NCBI GenBank assembly: GCA_018335975.1
Contig: JAGXRH010000090.1
Location: 1-36,972, forward strand
Origin: Ignavibacteriales bacterium
Lineage (GTDB): Bacteria > Bacteroidota > Ignavibacteria > UBA10030 > F1-140-MAGs086
DNA length: 36,972 nt
Direction of reading: 5' to 3'
Below, in pieces: positions 16,459 to 23,714 of the stretch (the first letter of the stretch is position 1; every line of letters begins with the position of its first letter). A program made the position numbers and the translations under genes. The notes under the pieces are model-generated. The model was not told the DNA's origin. It worked only from the letters and a program-made list of their open reading frames with translations, and made no database searches.

Positions 16459-17261
16459 AGATTTTAGATTTTAGATTTCAGATTTTAGATTGGAAAAAGT
16501 TACTTTCGACCGTCATTTGTATTCTCTCCATGCTCTTTGCTCCATGCTCTCCGCTCTTTACGCAAACAAGCGATGAACTTTTTCAAAAGGGAAACGAATT
16601 ATATCGTCAAGGAAAATTTATTGAAGCAATAAAACTCTATCAGAAAGTGTTGGAAAAAAACGAAGAGAATGGTGAACTGTATTTCAATTTGGGAAATGCA
16701 TATTTCAAAACAAGCGATTACGCACACGCGATTTTGAATTACGAACGAGCGAAAATATTTTTACCGACAGACGAAGCGGTGAATGTCAATCTCCAACTTG
16801 CAAACGTGTACGTAACGGATAATGTTGAACCGATGCCGCTTCCGTTTTATGTAGAATGGTGGAATGTTGTTAAAACGTGGTTTTCGCTCAACCAACTTTC
16901 ATCAATGCTCGTTGGATTTTTTATTGCACTCTTGCTTTCGGTTTCTGTTTTTCTTTTTACCAGAAATTTTCTTTTAAAACGTCTGTTTCTTATTTTTAAC
17001 GCCGTTTTTTTAGGAAGTGTCGTTATCGTTGCAACAATTTTTATTATTCGTGTCTCGGAGGGAACTTCCCAACAGTATGCAGTTGTTCTCACCGATGTTG
17101 TTAATATTAAAACCACGCCAGACGATAACAGTGGCGATGCTTTTGTTATCCACAAAGGGTTGAAAGTGCGGCTTCTCGATAAAGTCGGTGATTGGCGCGA
17201 AATTAAACTCGCCGATGGAAAAGTCGGATGGATGAAAGAGAAAGAGTTTGAGGAAATTTAG
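16455..17261 (+). CDS. batE: BatE-type TPR and SH3-like membrane protein
   Basis: This 268-residue protein has a signal-like leader (to ~residue 35) and TPR repeats (~38-115; ELFQKGNELYRQGKFIEAIK, GELYFNLGNAYFKTSDYAHA). Two membrane helices (~145-165 and ~176-197) and a bacterial SH3 domain (~208-265, DVVNIKTTPDD, KVGDWREIKLADGKVGWM) follow. This is the standard BatE layout. The GTG start overlaps the batD stop (GTGA). The leader is encoded by repeats at 16459-16560. It is the last bat gene; foreign-looking restriction-modification genes follow. Confidence 0.88.
   Translation: MKILDFRFQILDWKKLLSTVICILSMLFAPCSPLFTQTSDELFQKGNELYRQGKFIEAIKLYQKVLEKNEENGELYFNLGNAYFKTSDYAHAILNYERAKIFLPTDEAVNVNLQLANVYVTDNVEPMPLPFYVEWWNVVKTWFSLNQLSSMLVGFFIALLLSVSVFLFTRNFLLKRLFLIFNAVFLGSVVIVATIFIIRVSEGTSQQYAVVLTDVVNIKTTPDDNSGDAFVIHKGLKVRLLDKVGDWREIKLADGKVGWMKEKEFEEI
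16459..16560. repeat. Short repeats encoding the batE leader
   Basis: The segment 16459-16493 repeats the batC leader DNA (13704-13738) over more than 30 identical bases and gives the same peptide, KILDFRFQILDW. The segment 16520-16560 contains TCCATGCTCTTTGCTCCATG and CTCTCCGCTCT, the same unit type as in batD, and encodes LSMLFAPCSPL of the signal peptide. Confidence 0.8.
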
Positions 17262-17264
17262 TTT

Positions 17265-17293
17265 GATATGCGATTTGAGATTTGCGATGTGAG
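17265..17293. repeat. GATTTGCGATGTGAG-type repeat at the batE/restriction junction
   Basis: GATATGCGATTTGAGATTTG followed by CGATGTGAG is a near copy of the repeat at 14563-14580 at the start of batD. It marks the boundary between the bat genes and the restriction-modification-like insert. Confidence 0.6.
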
Positions 17294-17299
17294 TGTTTT

Positions 17300-17536
17300 A
17301 TGAATTTAAAGACAGAACAATTACTTGATAATTTTTCCTTTACAGAAAAAGAACCAAGACTCTATTCTACTGGAGTACATCTTGTACCATTAGAAATAGA
17401 GAAAGAAAACGGCAAACGATTTGTCTGGGTTGTTGACGAATTTGATGACGAAACTTACGATGGTAATGGGGATTTGATTACTCCAAGAGAATATGCTGAT
17501 TCTGTTGAGCGATTGATTCAGAAAGAAGAAAAATAA
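17300..17536 (+). CDS. Small hypothetical protein beside the restriction-modification pair
   Basis: This 78-residue acidic protein (MNLKTEQLLDNFSF to LIQKEEK) has no signal or membrane segment. It shares no motif I recognise, and there is no helix-turn-helix of the kind found in restriction controller proteins. The ATG at 17300 is preferred over a TTG at 17282 that lies in the junction repeat. It ends 4 bases before the next gene, so it probably belongs to the same inserted unit. Confidence 0.6.
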   Translation: MNLKTEQLLDNFSFTEKEPRLYSTGVHLVPLEIEKENGKRFVWVVDEFDDETYDGNGDLITPREYADSVERLIQKEEK

Positions 17537-17540
17537 TTCC

Positions 17541-18638
17541 GTGGAAATAACGGCAGAAATTACTGGTATTGAGTACAAAATTCTGTTAGAGAAAAAATTG
17601 CAGCAAATTGATTTCAAAGATTTTGACATCAATAATTCTCCGACGTGTTGTGTAGTTTCAGACAAGAAAGACAGTTTTGCATTAAGTAAATGGGTTTCAC
17701 CAAAACGCACTCGTTCGTATCCATATGAAAAAGTTTACAATACGTTACCGTTTTCAAAAAAGATTACTATAATTCCGGTTGTCAAAGATGAAGGTTTTGG
17801 CGGCGATAGAGATTTTATTCAATGGGATACAATTTCATTAATGAGTTTGTTAGACGTGTACGTAATCTTGGCTTACTACAGCAAAGCAGAAATAAATACG
17901 AAGAAGAAAAATAAAATTACCAAACAAAAATTCGATAGCGATTTCATCGCGAAAAAGATAAAAGAGATTCGTAGTTATTATAGTTCGGCGTTGCATTGGA
18001 ACTTGAACGAAATAAATTCCAATCTTTCTGATATAATTGAAAAGGCAAAACGTTCATATTCTCACATTGAGAAGAATCTTGGTGTTACATTACACGGCGT
18101 AAAGGGATTAGATGATTTCAAAGAGCAATTGGTAAGCGATGTAAGAACGTTTATGGAAACTTCTCGAAAGAAAGCGAAGCAAGCACAAGATAGAGAATTT
18201 CACACAACTCAACCGAAGGAATCTTTACAAACGCTTACTAAATCCAAAATAACGATTACGAATTACTTGGGTGGAAAATATTTTTTGACAATTGACGAAA
18301 TGAAAATCAAGGGGAGCGAAATTTCACTTATTGAATCAAAGCATTCGGACAAATCTTTATTGCCGAGTAAAAGCGATATCAAAGATGGATTATTGAAAAT
18401 GATTTTATTCAGTAATCTTCAAAAAGTTGCAATGAACAAGAAACGATTGCGTTCGCTTCCAGTTTTAAATTTAACTTCAACAGTTTTAAAAGGAAATATG
18501 AGTAGCAATTCTTCAATTACAGAATCCGAATCCTTCTTCGTGAAAAACAAATTCAATTCTGCACAAAAGAGTTTCGTAACAAAATTATTTTCCGAAGCGA
18601 AGGCAAATAACTTTACTGTCGTTTTACAAAATGGTTAA
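17541..18638 (+). CDS. Putative type II restriction endonuclease
   Basis: This 365-residue cytoplasmic protein has no clear overall family match that I can name. Its stop overlaps the start of an adenine methyltransferase by 8 bases, the usual arrangement of a type II restriction-modification pair. A plausible PD-(D/E)XK centre lies at 252-267: Asp252 in LTIDEMK, then Glu265-Ser-Lys267 in ISLIESKHS, followed by a helix. This is inference from one motif and from position. The start is GTG. The calling could be wrong if the protein is a DNA-binding partner rather than the nuclease. Confidence 0.6.
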   Translation: MEITAEITGIEYKILLEKKLQQIDFKDFDINNSPTCCVVSDKKDSFALSKWVSPKRTRSYPYEKVYNTLPFSKKITIIPVVKDEGFGGDRDFIQWDTISLMSLLDVYVILAYYSKAEINTKKKNKITKQKFDSDFIAKKIKEIRSYYSSALHWNLNEINSNLSDIIEKAKRSYSHIEKNLGVTLHGVKGLDDFKEQLVSDVRTFMETSRKKAKQAQDREFHTTQPKESLQTLTKSKITITNYLGGKYFLTIDEMKIKGSEISLIESKHSDKSLLPSKSDIKDGLLKMILFSNLQKVAMNKKRLRSLPVLNLTSTVLKGNMSSNSSITESESFFVKNKFNSAQKSFVTKLFSEAKANNFTVVLQNG

Positions 18639-19530
18639 AAGTCCATTACGATATCCCGGTGGAAAAAGTAGAGCGATAGACTTGATTTCTACTTTGATTC
18701 CACAATTTGACGAATACAGAGAGCCGTTTGTCGGCGGTGGTTCGCTATTTATTTATTTGAAGCAAAAATTTTCAGATAAAAAATTTTGGATAAACGATTT
18801 GTATTCACCTTTGTTCAAGTTTTGGGAAATGAGTCAAAAGGATATAGACAAAGTTGTTGGGAAAATCGAAGAATGGAAAAGCGAATATTCGGAAGGGAAA
18901 AAATTGCACAAATTCTTAGTGGAAAATATTTCTGATTTTGATAATGTGGAAAGAGCGAGCGCATTTTTTATTTTCAATCGCATATCATTTTCCGGAACAA
19001 CCGAATCCGGCGGATATTCTGAGCAAGCATTCAAAGGACGATTCACGCTTTCGAGTATAGAAAGAATAAAACAGTTGAAACATATTCTGTTGAATACAAA
19101 AGTTACAAACTTAGATTATCAAGATGTTGTTGAAGCAAAAGGAAAGAATGTTTTTCTCTTTCTCGACCCTCCATATTTTTCTGCAACAAAATCCGCTTTG
19201 TATGGAAAGAATGGTAACTTGCATAAATCATTTGACCACAAGAGATTTGCAGAAGTAATGAAAAATTGCAAGCATCAATGGTTAATTACATACGATGATT
19301 CAGAATTTATCCGTGAACTTTTTTCTTTTGCACATATTCATAGTTGGGATTTGAAGTATGGAATGAGAAACATAACGCCAACATCGAATCAACTTGGGAA
19401 AGAAATTTTTATATCAAATTATTTGATGTATTTACCACAGAATACTCAACTTCGTATCTTTGCAGAAAAAATAGTAAAATACTCAGCAAAGAAAACACTA
19501 ACAACGCAACGCAAAAAAATCAAAGCATAA
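18631..19530 (+). CDS. D12-class DNA adenine N6-methyltransferase
   Basis: This 299-residue enzyme of the Dam/DpnII type transfers a methyl group from S-adenosylmethionine to adenine in a target site. Motifs: LRYPGGKSRA (6-15), the AdoMet-binding loop EPFVGGGSLF (31-40), NRISFSG (116-122) and the catalytic DPPYF (179-183). The length fits the class. It overlaps the upstream putative endonuclease and probably protects host DNA from it. A Dam-like recognition site such as GATC is possible but not shown by the sequence. Repeats at 19533-19572 follow. Confidence 0.88.
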   Translation: MVKSPLRYPGGKSRAIDLISTLIPQFDEYREPFVGGGSLFIYLKQKFSDKKFWINDLYSPLFKFWEMSQKDIDKVVGKIEEWKSEYSEGKKLHKFLVENISDFDNVERASAFFIFNRISFSGTTESGGYSEQAFKGRFTLSSIERIKQLKHILLNTKVTNLDYQDVVEAKGKNVFLFLDPPYFSATKSALYGKNGNLHKSFDHKRFAEVMKNCKHQWLITYDDSEFIRELFSFAHIHSWDLKYGMRNITPTSNQLGKEIFISNYLMYLPQNTQLRIFAEKIVKYSAKKTLTTQRKKIKA

Positions 19531-19532
19531 AA

Positions 19533-19572
19533 GTTTTCATTTTTAATTTTTCACTTTTCATTTTTAATTTAT
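19533..19572. repeat. TTTTCATTTTTAA-type repeat before the ABC ATPase
   Basis: TTTTCATTTTTAATTTTTCA and CTTTTCATTTTTAATTT are two near copies of the same unit. The same family occurs at 31577-31608, before the FeoB-associated gene, and in reverse orientation at 9944-9973. Confidence 0.6.
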
Positions 19573-19578
19573 TTTTCT

Positions 19579-20529
19579 ATGTCAATTAACGTACAAAATC
19601 TTACGAAACAATACGGCACGAAAAAAGCCGTTGATGATATTTCGTTTGATGTGCATTCGGGAGAAATTGTCGGATTTCTTGGTCCCAACGGAGCGGGAAA
19701 AACAACGACGATGCGCATCATTACGGGATTTCTCGCTTCAACAAACGGAACGGCGAAAGTCGAAGGTTTCGATATTCACGAACAGCAAATGGACGTGCGA
19801 AAAAGTATCGGATATTTGCCGGAACACAATCCACTGTATCTCGATATGAACGTGCTGGATTATCTTGAATTCGCCGCGCAACTACAACACGTCGAGAAAG
19901 GAAAAATTCCACATCGTATTCGCGAGATGGTTGGAATGTGCGGACTTTCTTCCGTCAAACATCTCGACATTGGACAACTTTCTAAAGGTTATCGTCAACG
20001 AGTTGGACTTGCGCAAGCGATGATTCACGATCCGAAAGTGATGATTCTCGATGAACCGACTTCCGGACTTGACCCGAATCAAATTGTGGAAATCAGAAAT
20101 CTTATTCGTCAAGTTGGAAAATCGAAAACGGTTTTGCTTTCCACGCACATTCTTCCCGAAGTTGAAGCGACGTGCGACAGAGCGTTGATTATCAGTAACG
20201 GAAAAATTGTTGCGAACGGAACAACGAAAGAATTGCAATCGCAATTTCAAGGAAGCGAGCATTTGTATTTGGAAGTGGAACGCGAAGACGGCGTAACTCC
20301 GGAAATTATTCGGATGCAACTGAAAACAATTCCCACCGTTGAAAATGTTGAATGTACGCACGAACTCGATTCATCACTGATGTTCAAAGTTACAGCGGCG
20401 AAAGATGTTGACCTTCGCAAACAAATGTTTCAATTTTGCGTGCAGAAAAATTTATCACTTCTCGAATTGCGCCGCGAACAAACCTCGCTCGAAGATGTGT
20501 TCCACGAATTAACTATGGAGAAAAACTAA
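19579..20529 (+). CDS. gldA: ABC transporter ATP-binding subunit, GldA type
   Basis: This 316-residue cytoplasmic ATPase has Walker A GPNGAGKT (35-42), the signature LSKGYRQRVGLAQ from residue 134, Walker B VMILDEP (154-160) and the H-loop in LLSTHILPE. A C-terminal domain of ~90 residues follows, as in GldA/NodI-type export ATPases. The neighbours, a permease and a GldG-family protein, match the GldA-GldF-GldG set known from gliding Bacteroidota, though such ABC systems also occur in non-gliding relatives. It ends TAATG, overlapping the permease start by one base. Confidence 0.85.
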   Translation: MSINVQNLTKQYGTKKAVDDISFDVHSGEIVGFLGPNGAGKTTTMRIITGFLASTNGTAKVEGFDIHEQQMDVRKSIGYLPEHNPLYLDMNVLDYLEFAAQLQHVEKGKIPHRIREMVGMCGLSSVKHLDIGQLSKGYRQRVGLAQAMIHDPKVMILDEPTSGLDPNQIVEIRNLIRQVGKSKTVLLSTHILPEVEATCDRALIISNGKIVANGTTKELQSQFQGSEHLYLEVEREDGVTPEIIRMQLKTIPTVENVECTHELDSSLMFKVTAAKDVDLRKQMFQFCVQKNLSLLELRREQTSLEDVFHELTMEKN

Positions 20530-21236
20530 TGCTAAATATTAAACACATTTTTTTCAGAGAACTTCGCTCGTTATTTGATTCGCCCGTTGCATACATCGTG
20601 AGCGTGGTGTTTCTCGGTTTGCTCGGTTGGTTTTTTACGAGCAGTTTATTTCTTGCAAATGTCGCGTCGCTCCGAACCGTATTTGAAATGACACCGTTCT
20701 TTCTTCTTTTTTTCGGTCCCGCAATGACGATGCGTTTACTTTCCGAAGAGAAAAAAGGGGGAACACTTGAACTGCTTGTAACGAAACCAATAATGGAATA
20801 TGAAATCGTTGTCGGAAAATTTCTCGCGGCGTGGATGTTATTTTTCGCAACGCTTCTTCCCACGCTTGTGTATTTTCTCACGATTTCATTTTTGGGAAAA
20901 ATTGATATGGGACCAATCATCGGCGGTTATATCGGTTTGATGTTGGTTGGCGGCGTGTTTCTTTCGCTCGGCGTTCTCGGCTCGTCAATTACGGAAAATC
21001 AAATCATTGCATTCATCGTCAGTTTTCTGATTGTGTTTGTGCTGTTTATTCTCGACAAAATTCTTGTCTATTTCCCCGGTGACATTGCAACGATTTTAGA
21101 ATATCTCGGCGTTGATTATCATTTCTCGAACATTGCTCGCGGAGTAATTGACACGCGGGATTTAGTTTATTATTTTTCAATGATGGGACTTGCGCTGTTA
21201 GTTGGAACCGTGATGTTGGAAAAGAGAAAATGGTAA
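20529..21236 (+). CDS. ABC transporter permease, GldF type
   Basis: This 235-residue membrane protein has about six helices, including AYIVSVVFLGLLGWFF, FFLLFFGPAMTMRLLSEEK, FIVSFLIVFVLFILDKI and FSMMGLALLVGTVMLE. The motif MRLLSEEKKGGTLELLVTKP is typical of ABC-2 permeases of the GldF kind. The start is fixed by the TAATG overlap with the ATPase. It would form the membrane channel for GldA and is separated from its usual partner gldG by the inserted toxin-antitoxin unit. Confidence 0.85.
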   Translation: MLNIKHIFFRELRSLFDSPVAYIVSVVFLGLLGWFFTSSLFLANVASLRTVFEMTPFFLLFFGPAMTMRLLSEEKKGGTLELLVTKPIMEYEIVVGKFLAAWMLFFATLLPTLVYFLTISFLGKIDMGPIIGGYIGLMLVGGVFLSLGVLGSSITENQIIAFIVSFLIVFVLFILDKILVYFPGDIATILEYLGVDYHFSNIARGVIDTRDLVYYFSMMGLALLVGTVMLEKRKW

Positions 21237-21240
21237 TTCT

Positions 21241-21273
21241 ATTTTAGATTTTAGATTTCAAATTTTAGATTGA
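21241..21273. repeat. TTTTAGATTTTAGATTTCA-type repeat after the permease
   Basis: This is a third copy of the repeat that encodes the start of the batC and batE leaders (13704-13738 and 16459-16493), here in a non-coding position between the permease and the truncated gldG start. Confidence 0.75.
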
Positions 21274-21286
21274 AACAAACTCAACT

Positions 21287-21343
21287 ATGAACACAAAAAA
21301 TCAAACCTTAACGCGAGTTGGAGTAGTAGCGAATAAACTGTAA
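21287..21343 (+). pseudogene. Duplicated gldG 5' end, now an 18-codon leader ORF
   Basis: Bases 21287-21320 repeat the first 34 bases of gldG (22049-22082) with one mismatch (ACGCGAG against ATGCGAG). The copy keeps the ATG and encodes MNTKNQTLTRVGVVANKL before a TAA. That stop overlaps the PIN gene start as TAATG, so ribosomes starting here could be handed on to the toxin gene. It is the left arm of a direct duplication that brackets the toxin-antitoxin pair. Confidence 0.85.
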
Positions 21344-21831
21344 TGAAACGTCAAAAAGTTTACCTCGATACTTCCATTATCAATTTTCTTTTTGCGGAGG
21401 ATGCTCCGGATTTTAAGAAAGTAACAGTAGATTTTTTTGAAAATTACGTTCGACAAAAAGTTTATGAGGTTTTTGTTTCTGATGTTGTTGTGAAAGAAAT
21501 TCTGAAAACACAAGATTTAACCAAACGTGAAAAGTTACTTTCTGTTATCAGAGATTACAACTTGGAAATGTTACAACTGGATAAAGAAGGAGAACGATTA
21601 GCAAATGTTTACATTGCAGGAAAAGTTATTCCGGAAAACAAGATTGAAGATGCACAACATATCGGAATTTCAACGGTGCAACAAATGGATGTCCTACTCT
21701 CATGGAATTTTAAGCACCTTGCTAATATCAACAAGAAATTAAAAATCAAATTTATTAATGAACGTGAAGGATATTTTTATCCATTAGATTTATTAACACC
21801 TTTAGAATTGATGTATGAAAACGAAAATTAG
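21343..21831 (+). CDS. PIN-domain protein, probable toxin ribonuclease
   Basis: This 162-residue protein has the PIN-domain acidic residues in order: Asp9 in VYLDTS, Glu52 in VVKEIL and Asp103 in KIEDAQH, plus the family motif LLSWNFKHL (119-125). PIN domains cut RNA, and as toxins are held in check by a small partner protein. The next gene overlaps by 17 bases and encodes a small protein, the normal arrangement. The unit is inserted between the GldF-type permease and gldG. Confidence 0.85.
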   Translation: MKRQKVYLDTSIINFLFAEDAPDFKKVTVDFFENYVRQKVYEVFVSDVVVKEILKTQDLTKREKLLSVIRDYNLEMLQLDKEGERLANVYIAGKVIPENKIEDAQHIGISTVQQMDVLLSWNFKHLANINKKLKIKFINEREGYFYPLDLLTPLELMYENEN

Positions 21832-22015
21832 AACAAAAGAAATTTCCCATTCGCTTGAAGAAGTGTGGGATTGGAAAGAACAAGTCTATCAAGAAATCAA
21901 AGGTAAGACGTTTGAAGAAAAAAAGAAGGTGTATTCTGATGCACTTCAAGAGGCTGCGATTATTCTTCATTCACAATTAGTGCAAAACGAAAACGGAACA
22001 TATCATTTCGTATAA
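21815..22015 (+). CDS. Small partner protein, probable antitoxin of the PIN toxin
   Basis: This 66-residue hydrophilic helical protein (EISHSLEEVWDWKEQVYQEI, KGKTFEEKKKVYSDAL) starts 17 bases inside the PIN gene. No DNA-binding fold is obvious. The role as antitoxin is inferred from size, overlap and order. It ends 33 bases before the intact gldG start. Confidence 0.7.
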   Translation: MKTKIRTKEISHSLEEVWDWKEQVYQEIKGKTFEEKKKVYSDALQEAAIILHSQLVQNENGTYHFV

Positions 22016-22048
22016 TTTTTTTAGATATAACGTATTTAAAACGAACTT

Positions 22049-23629
22049 ATGAACACAAAAAATCAAACCTTAATGCGAGTTGCCTTGATTGTCGGCATAC
22101 TCATTTTTATCAACATTATTTCCATTCGCATTTTTTCGCGGTTCGATTTAACGGAAAGCAAAGCGTACACACTTTCCGATGCGAGTAAAAATCTGGTGAA
22201 AAATTTGGACGACAAGTTCATCGCCAAAGCATATTTTACCGACGGGTTGCCTTCGCCGTATAATAATCATCGCCGTTATCTGAAAGACCAACTCGATGAA
22301 TACCGTGCGTACTCTCACGGAAATTTTCAGTACGAAATTATTGACCCGTCGGGAAAAGAGGACGTGGTGAAAGAAGCGCAGAAGTACGGCATTCCCGAAG
22401 TGCAGGTGCAAGTGGTAAAGGAAGACAAAATGCAAATAGAAAAAGCATTGATGGGAGTTGTGTTTTTGTACGGCGATAAGAAAGAAGCGATTCCCGTGAT
22501 TCAAAAACTTGACCAATTGGAATACGACATTTCGCTCAACATCAAAAAGTTAACGCAGACGGAGCAAAAGAAAGTCGGCATTCTTTCCGGTCACGATGAA
22601 CCGACGACCGATAAAATAAAAGAACTCAATCAACTTCTTTCGCAACAATACGAAGTGCAAAGTGTTTCACTTGCAAGCGGAACATCAATTCCTGAAGATA
22701 TTTCTGCGTTGCTTGTTATCGGACCAAAAACAAAACTGCAGGATTGGGAATTGTATTTGCTCGACCAATACATAATGAAAGGTGGAAAGGTTGCTTTCTT
22801 TGTGAATAAAGTTACGGCAAATCTGCAACAGCAATTCGGTCAAGCGCTCGATGTGAATTTGGATAAGTTGCTGGAGAGTTACGGCGTGCGCGTGAATACC
22901 GATATGGTTCGCGATGGACGTTGTGCAAATATTACTGTGCAACAACAAGCGGGATTTATGGTATTCAATACACAAGTTCCGTTTCCCTATTTGCCCGTTG
23001 CATCGGAATTTAATCCGGAAAATATTCTCGTAAAAAACTTACAACCGGTATTATTTTATTTTGTCAGTTCGATTGATACGTCACTTGCCGCGAAAAAAAA
23101 TCTATCCCTCGATGTGTTGCTTTCTTCTTCAAATCAAAGCGGACGAATGCAAAATGTTTTTCCCATCAACCCGAATATGCAGTTCACACAGGATATGTTC
23201 AAAGAGCCGCATTTGCCGCTTGCTGTTACTATCGAAGGAAATTTGACAAGCGCGTTTGATGCGAACAATCCGGAACTTGACTCCACAACACAAGGCAAAA
23301 TTGATTTCTCACAGAAAGTTACTTCAAGTTCGAAATCAAGAATTGTCGTCGTCGGCGACGGAGATTTTGTTGTGAATGAAACCGGCGGAAGCGCAACAAA
23401 TGCTTTGTTTGCAGGAAATCTTGTTGATTGGCTCATTGACGACGTTGGCTTAACCACAATTCGCGGTCGTGTAACTGCTGATAAACCGCTCGATGAAGTT
23501 GAAGCGGGAACCAAAACGCTTGTGAAATCGCTGAACCTCGCTGTTCCTCCGTTGTTTGTCATTCTTTTTGGAATCGCTCGATGGAGAATGAAAGTTCTGC
23601 GCAGAAAACGATTGGAAATGGCAGCATAG
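22049..23629 (+). CDS. gldG: GldG-family ABC system auxiliary protein
   Basis: This 526-residue protein has a membrane helix at ~9-29 and another near the C-terminus (AVPPLFVILFGIARW). The large extracytoplasmic domain between them is that of GldG-type ABC auxiliary proteins: RFDLTESKAYTLSDASKNL, KAYFTDGLPSPY and KKVGILSGHDEPT are hallmark segments. It is expected to work with the GldA/GldF-type ATPase and permease encoded just upstream. The first 34 bases exist a second time upstream of the inserted toxin-antitoxin unit. Confidence 0.88.
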   Translation: MNTKNQTLMRVALIVGILIFINIISIRIFSRFDLTESKAYTLSDASKNLVKNLDDKFIAKAYFTDGLPSPYNNHRRYLKDQLDEYRAYSHGNFQYEIIDPSGKEDVVKEAQKYGIPEVQVQVVKEDKMQIEKALMGVVFLYGDKKEAIPVIQKLDQLEYDISLNIKKLTQTEQKKVGILSGHDEPTTDKIKELNQLLSQQYEVQSVSLASGTSIPEDISALLVIGPKTKLQDWELYLLDQYIMKGGKVAFFVNKVTANLQQQFGQALDVNLDKLLESYGVRVNTDMVRDGRCANITVQQQAGFMVFNTQVPFPYLPVASEFNPENILVKNLQPVLFYFVSSIDTSLAAKKNLSLDVLLSSSNQSGRMQNVFPINPNMQFTQDMFKEPHLPLAVTIEGNLTSAFDANNPELDSTTQGKIDFSQKVTSSSKSRIVVVGDGDFVVNETGGSATNALFAGNLVDWLIDDVGLTTIRGRVTADKPLDEVEAGTKTLVKSLNLAVPPLFVILFGIARWRMKVLRRKRLEMAA

Positions 23630-23630
23630 T

Positions 23631-23711
23631 TCAATGAACAATGAAGAATTAGGAATGAGCAATTAAAAAAATCTCAACTACTCATCTACTCAATATCTCA
23701 ACTACTTTTCA
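23631..23711. repeat. AATGA and CTCAACTACT repeats between gldG and DUF4340 gene
   Basis: CAATGAACAATGAAGAATTA and GGAATGAGCAATTA (23631-23666) are followed by CTCAACTACTCATCTACTCA and ATATCTCAACTACTTTTCATC. They fill the whole gap and are of the same style as the other junction repeats. Confidence 0.6.
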
Positions 23712-23714
23712 TCT

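Noticed and set aside
17300-17536. Restriction controller (C) protein
   Set aside because: No helix-turn-helix pattern is visible in the 78 residues, so only a hypothetical protein is called.
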